Assembly: GCF_900105765.1 (NCBI RefSeq)
Contig: NZ_FNTX01000002.1
Span: 1,240,001-1,304,000 of the forward strand
DNA: 64,000 nucleotides
From: Ruania alba
GTDB lineage: Bacteria > Actinomycetota > Actinomycetes > Actinomycetales > Beutenbergiaceae
Reading direction: 5' to 3'
A model generated the notes under the pieces. The model was not told the origin of the DNA. It saw only the letters and a program-made list of their open reading frames with translations, and ran no database searches. The translations under genes and the position numbers were made by a program. Below are positions 61,125 through 64,000 of this stretch, piece after piece (the stretch's first letter is position 1; each line of letters opens with the position of its first letter).

Positions 61125-62599
61125 TGAATGCGTTCCAGATCGAAGTCCACGGTGAACAGGTAGTTCCAGGGCCAGCGCACGTGGCGTACCCGCCACCCGT
61201 TCAGCGCGCCGATGCCGGATGCCCAGTCGTTGAGCTCGGCCTCGACGCGTCGCTCGAGATCGGGGATTTCCTCGAGCGGCGGATCGGTCAGCCCACGCTC
61301 CCTGAGTTCGTGCAGCAGCCGGGGGCGCAGCACCGGCAGGTAGTGGCCGTCTTTGATGATCTTGTTCGCCCGGAACTGCTCACGTTCATGGCACGCCTCG
61401 TCGGAATTGTCGATGGTCTCGCTGGCTGCGGTCGCGAGAGTGGTCCCCAGGGTGTTTCCCGCCGTATTCCAGCCGCCGTAGGAGACCAGGCGTTGCAGCA
61501 GGTTCGCGCCGTCGAGGGCGTCCACCAGCAGCGGGTCTGAACCGTTCGCGTAGCGCACGTCGGCGAGCGCGACGCGGCGGTCATCAGCGAGCAGTGCCTC
61601 GACCTCGGCGACGAGCCCCTCACGCTCTGCTGGCGTGCTCGGTTCTGGTGCCTCGCCGGTCCAATCGCCGGGCGTCGTGGACGGTGGATAGACGACGAGA
61701 ACGACATCGGCATCTGCTGGATCGTCCACGCGGACCGCTCCGAGCGCGCGAATCTGATTGCCGATGCCGTCGTTGAGCGGGCGGTCCTCGTACGGTGCCG
61801 TGCGGTCGAGGCCGCCCGGCTCCGGGCACCGTACGCAGATCCGCGGCGTCACTCCCTGCGCCTCGGCCGCGACCCGGGCCGTGAGCACGCTCGGCACCTC
61901 GTCGGCCCCGGGGTAGAACAGGGCGTGTGTGCCGAGGCGGTTGTTCCATCGGTCCAGGGCGCGCCGGTCCGATGCAGGAAGGCCGCGGGGTGCGGTGTCG
62001 TCGGATGTGATGGCGAGCGTGGCCACCGTGCCGTCGGCGAGCAGGGACAGGGCTGTGAGGTTGATCGTGTGGTTGCGCAACCTGCGCCCGACCAGATCTG
62101 CCACCGCGTCGGCAGGTACGGCCTCCCGGGCGGCGCTCACCTGGTCGGTGTCGGTCTCGCCGTGCTCGTAGTTGTCCCAGGCCTGGGACAACTCGAACAG
62201 GCGACGCCCATGGGTCGCCCAGTACTCGGGCTCTTGCCGGCTGCGCGTGTTGTTGTCGTAGTGCGGAAGGCGGGTGACGACCTGGTACGCCGTGATCGGG
62301 GAGGTGAGTCCTCGGAGTACCTCGAGCCGCGGGAGTGCATCGAGGATCCCGTCTGGCGTGTTCCGGGACGGGATGAGTCCGCCGTGCACCAGGAGGTCGA
62401 GCGAGAGGACGACGGCATCGACGTCCCGGTCGATCTCCCGGAGCCACACGGCAAGCCCGGCTGTGTTCGCGCCCTCGCGGAAGCGCGGCATCAGATGCCG
62501 AGGGGGCAGGAGAACGTCGACGCCGCAGCACCGGCCGAACCATTCTGCATAGCCGGCCGTGTTCGGGCGCTCGTCCGGCGGGAGGAGGGCGATGCGCAT
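61121..62599 (-). CDS. DUF4127-family protein
   Basis: 492 residues from ATG 62599. Begins MRIALLPPDERPNTAGYAEW, then LSLDLLVHGGLIPSRN, TRLPHYDNNTRSRQEPEYW and NGSDPLLVDALDGANLLQRLVSYGGWNTAGNTLGTTLA, all conserved hallmarks of DUF4127. No signal peptide or transmembrane segment. The family is of unknown function; here it leads the operon ending in lacI and shares a divergent operator with a CBM-propeller gene, which ties it to carbohydrate use. The many conserved D, H and N residues would suit a metal-dependent enzyme. Confidence 0.9.
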   Translation of the reverse strand: MRIALLPPDERPNTAGYAEWFGRCCGVDVLLPPRHLMPRFREGANTAGLAVWLREIDRDVDAVVLSLDLLVHGGLIPSRNTPDGILDALPRLEVLRGLTSPITAYQVVTRLPHYDNNTRSRQEPEYWATHGRRLFELSQAWDNYEHGETDTDQVSAAREAVPADAVADLVGRRLRNHTINLTALSLLADGTVATLAITSDDTAPRGLPASDRRALDRWNNRLGTHALFYPGADEVPSVLTARVAAEAQGVTPRICVRCPEPGGLDRTAPYEDRPLNDGIGNQIRALGAVRVDDPADADVVLVVYPPSTTPGDWTGEAPEPSTPAEREGLVAEVEALLADDRRVALADVRYANGSDPLLVDALDGANLLQRLVSYGGWNTAGNTLGTTLATAASETIDNSDEACHEREQFRANKIIKDGHYLPVLRPRLLHELRERGLTDPPLEEIPDLERRVEAELNDWASGIGALNGWRVRHVRWPWNYLFTVDFDLERIQ

Positions 62600-62660
62600 G
62601 GATGGCCTTCCGAGCTCGGGCTTGTGCAGTGTCGGTGGACCACGGTATCTTCGACGAGCC

Positions 62661-62684
62661 AGATCTGCAACCGATTGCAGATCT
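62661..62684. promoter_or_regulatory. LacI-type operator in the DUF4127 / CBM-propeller divergent promoter
   Basis: Core TGCAACCGATTGCA at 62666-62679 within a larger palindrome: left arm AGATCTGCAA (62661-62670) and right arm TTGCAGATCT (62675-62684) are perfectly complementary. It lies about 62 bases from the DUF4127 start and 60 bases before the plus-strand gene. Confidence 0.85.
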
Positions 62685-62739
62685 GCGGCTTGTTGAAAAG
62701 CGCGCGACGCCGTTGTCCCAGCGCGGAGGAGAAGTGACC

Positions 62740-64000
62740 ATGACACAGTCCAGAAGGTTGCTGACACGAGCAGCGGGTGTCCTGCTGGCGGGAGTGATGC
62801 TTGCCGTGGCGGGCGTCAGTGCACATGCAGCAGGCGATCCGCCGGCTGAGGAGCCCAATCGGCTCACGAACACGAGCTTTGAAGAAGGCGAGGACGCAAC
62901 CAGTGCGCCGGGGTGGTCGCCATTGTGGGGGAGGGACGAGCTTGTCTCGTTCTCCGAGGAGCGCGCCAGCGATGGCGTGCGGAGTCTGCACGTTGTCCGG
63001 GAAGACGGGATGCGCACCGGTGGGTTCGTCTCTGATCCGGTGCCAGCCGACGGCGGCGAAACGTATGAGTTCAACTTTGATCAGTATCGCGTGGGCGGCG
63101 CGCTGAGCGTCACGTTCTACTTCGACGACTCCGACGGGAACGTGATCAGCCAGCCGTACGAGATGGTGCGTTCTACGACCGACAGGTGGGAGCGTACGGC
63201 GGTTCGTTTCGAGGCTCCCGAGGGAACAGTCTCGGCACGTCTGCTCTTCTATGCGGTCTCCGGGGCGACGCTCAACACGTTCATCGATGATGTGTGGTTC
63301 GGGCCGGCGAGTGAGGAACCTGAGGAGCCTGAACTGTCTCCTGTCGAGACGATTCTCGCCCAGGATGAGAATCTCGAGTACCTCGGTACTCCCGTGACCA
63401 CTCAGATCCCGAGTCAGGCGGCTCACGGCATCGAGGACGGGCGGCACGTGTCGTATCAGGCGTTCAAGGGCGCGCCGGACACGGGATATCCGGCAACCTT
63501 TGCGGTGACTGATGTGGCCACCGGCGAGCAGGTCCGCACCTGTGAGATCGACGGTGCTGAGCACTCGAGGAACCTCAACATCGCTGATGACGGTCGCGTG
63601 TACTGGGGGACGTACCACGATTCCATGCTGTGGCGCTATGACCCCGCCACGGGCGAGTGCGAGAATCTGGGCCGGATGAGCGACCAGAAGGACTCGACCT
63701 TCGGCATGTCTCCCGGACCTGACGCATCGATGTATATCGGGGCTTACCCCGATGGTCGCCTCCTGCATGTGGACCCGGTGACCGATGAGGTCGAGCTGCT
63801 GCGCGAGATCGATCCGAATGCGGACTACATCCACTCGATCGCTTACCACGAGGAGACTGACACGGTTTATGTCGGCTCCGGCGGGCAAGTCCCTCAAATC
63901 TGGAAGATCACGGACGCCGGACGCGGCGAACAGACGCTGATCGCCGACGAATCCACGGCACCAGGCCTGAACGATGGAGCTACCTTCGTGGGCCGGATGG
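62740..64000 (+). CDS. Exported CBM plus beta-propeller protein (cut by the window end)
   Basis: At least 420 residues; continues beyond 64000. ATG at 62740 with GGAGGA nine bases upstream (GTG 62734 is an alternative). Signal peptide to about residue 31 (AHAAGD). Residues ~35-190 read like a CBM4/9-type jelly roll (RLTNTSFEEGEDATSAPGWS ... TLNTFIDDVWFGP). From ~205 there are beta-propeller-like repeats (VYWGTYHDSMLWRYDPATGEC, MYIGAYPDGRLLHVDPVTDE, VYVGSGGQVPQIWKI). Probably binds and possibly cleaves a glycan outside the cell. Divergent from the DUF4127 operon and sharing its LacI operator. Confidence 0.85.
   Translation, partial: MTQSRRLLTRAAGVLLAGVMLAVAGVSAHAAGDPPAEEPNRLTNTSFEEGEDATSAPGWSPLWGRDELVSFSEERASDGVRSLHVVREDGMRTGGFVSDPVPADGGETYEFNFDQYRVGGALSVTFYFDDSDGNVISQPYEMVRSTTDRWERTAVRFEAPEGTVSARLLFYAVSGATLNTFIDDVWFGPASEEPEEPELSPVETILAQDENLEYLGTPVTTQIPSQAAHGIEDGRHVSYQAFKGAPDTGYPATFAVTDVATGEQVRTCEIDGAEHSRNLNIADDGRVYWGTYHDSMLWRYDPATGECENLGRMSDQKDSTFGMSPGPDASMYIGAYPDGRLLHVDPVTDEVELLREIDPNADYIHSIAYHEETDTVYVGSGGQVPQIWKITDAGRGEQTLIADESTAPGLNDGATFVGRM

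Overview
The window is high-GC DNA with tightly packed genes, many 1- or 4-base start/stop overlaps, GTG starts, LPxTG-type surface proteins and a large NAD-dependent glutamate dehydrogenase. This points to a Gram-positive actinobacterium, probably a micrococcalean of the Ruania/Beutenbergia kind (the genus is inference). It is not a phage or plasmid: I see no integrase, capsid or replication genes, no rRNA or tRNA, and no CRISPR array. Nearly everything concerns harvesting and breaking down complex carbohydrates, with surface proteins, an iron-type ABC transporter and two toxin-antitoxin pairs between.

Layout. 1-12.4 kb: exported beta-helix protein, LacI regulator, ROK regulator, sulfatase, a tripartite tricarboxylate-type transporter (TctC-TctB-TctA) and a large exported clan GH-A glycosidase-like protein, all on the plus strand. 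12.7-18.3 kb: a 1872-residue LPxTG surface protein with a seven-bladed RCC1-like propeller and seven near-identical Ig-like repeats. 18.4-21.1 kb: a two-component system and a GAP-family membrane protein. 21.3-23.3 kb: GH42 beta-galactosidase. 23.6-31.5 kb: a minus-strand operon (IclR regulator, FAD oxidoreductase, sugar ABC binding protein and two permeases) divergent from an exported protein of unknown activity, with a perfect palindrome between them. 31.5-36.7 kb: VOC protein and NAD-glutamate dehydrogenase. 37-41.6 kb: two more cell-wall-anchored proteins. 41.6-47.1 kb: a divergent gene set for non-phosphorylating L-fucose oxidation, with its GntR regulator; the last enzyme of the pathway is frameshifted. 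47.3-48.3 kb: a frameshifted Rpn-type nuclease gene. 48.4-52.3 kb: FecBCD-type ABC importer. 52.5-64 kb: an amino-sugar/glycan island (nagA, nagB, aldolase-like, epimerase-like, Gfo/Idh/MocA, LacI, hydrolase, DUF4127, a CBM-plus-propeller protein), interrupted by MazEF-like and HepT/MntA-like pairs.

How it works together. The best candidate for an undescribed system is the 53.5-64 kb island. Three copies of a TGCAAnCGnTTGCA LacI-type operator lie in front of nagBA, in the epimerase/Gfo-Idh divergent promoter, and in the divergent promoter between the DUF4127-hydrolase-lacI operon and the CBM-propeller gene. The island therefore looks like one self-contained, autoregulated regulon that feeds GlcNAc-6-phosphate (NagA, NagB) and some second, unassigned sugar or sugar acid into central metabolism. 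With the sulfatase, fucose oxidation, beta-galactosidase and GlcNAc genes, the window suggests use of sulfated, fucosylated amino-sugar glycans; that substrate guess is inference.
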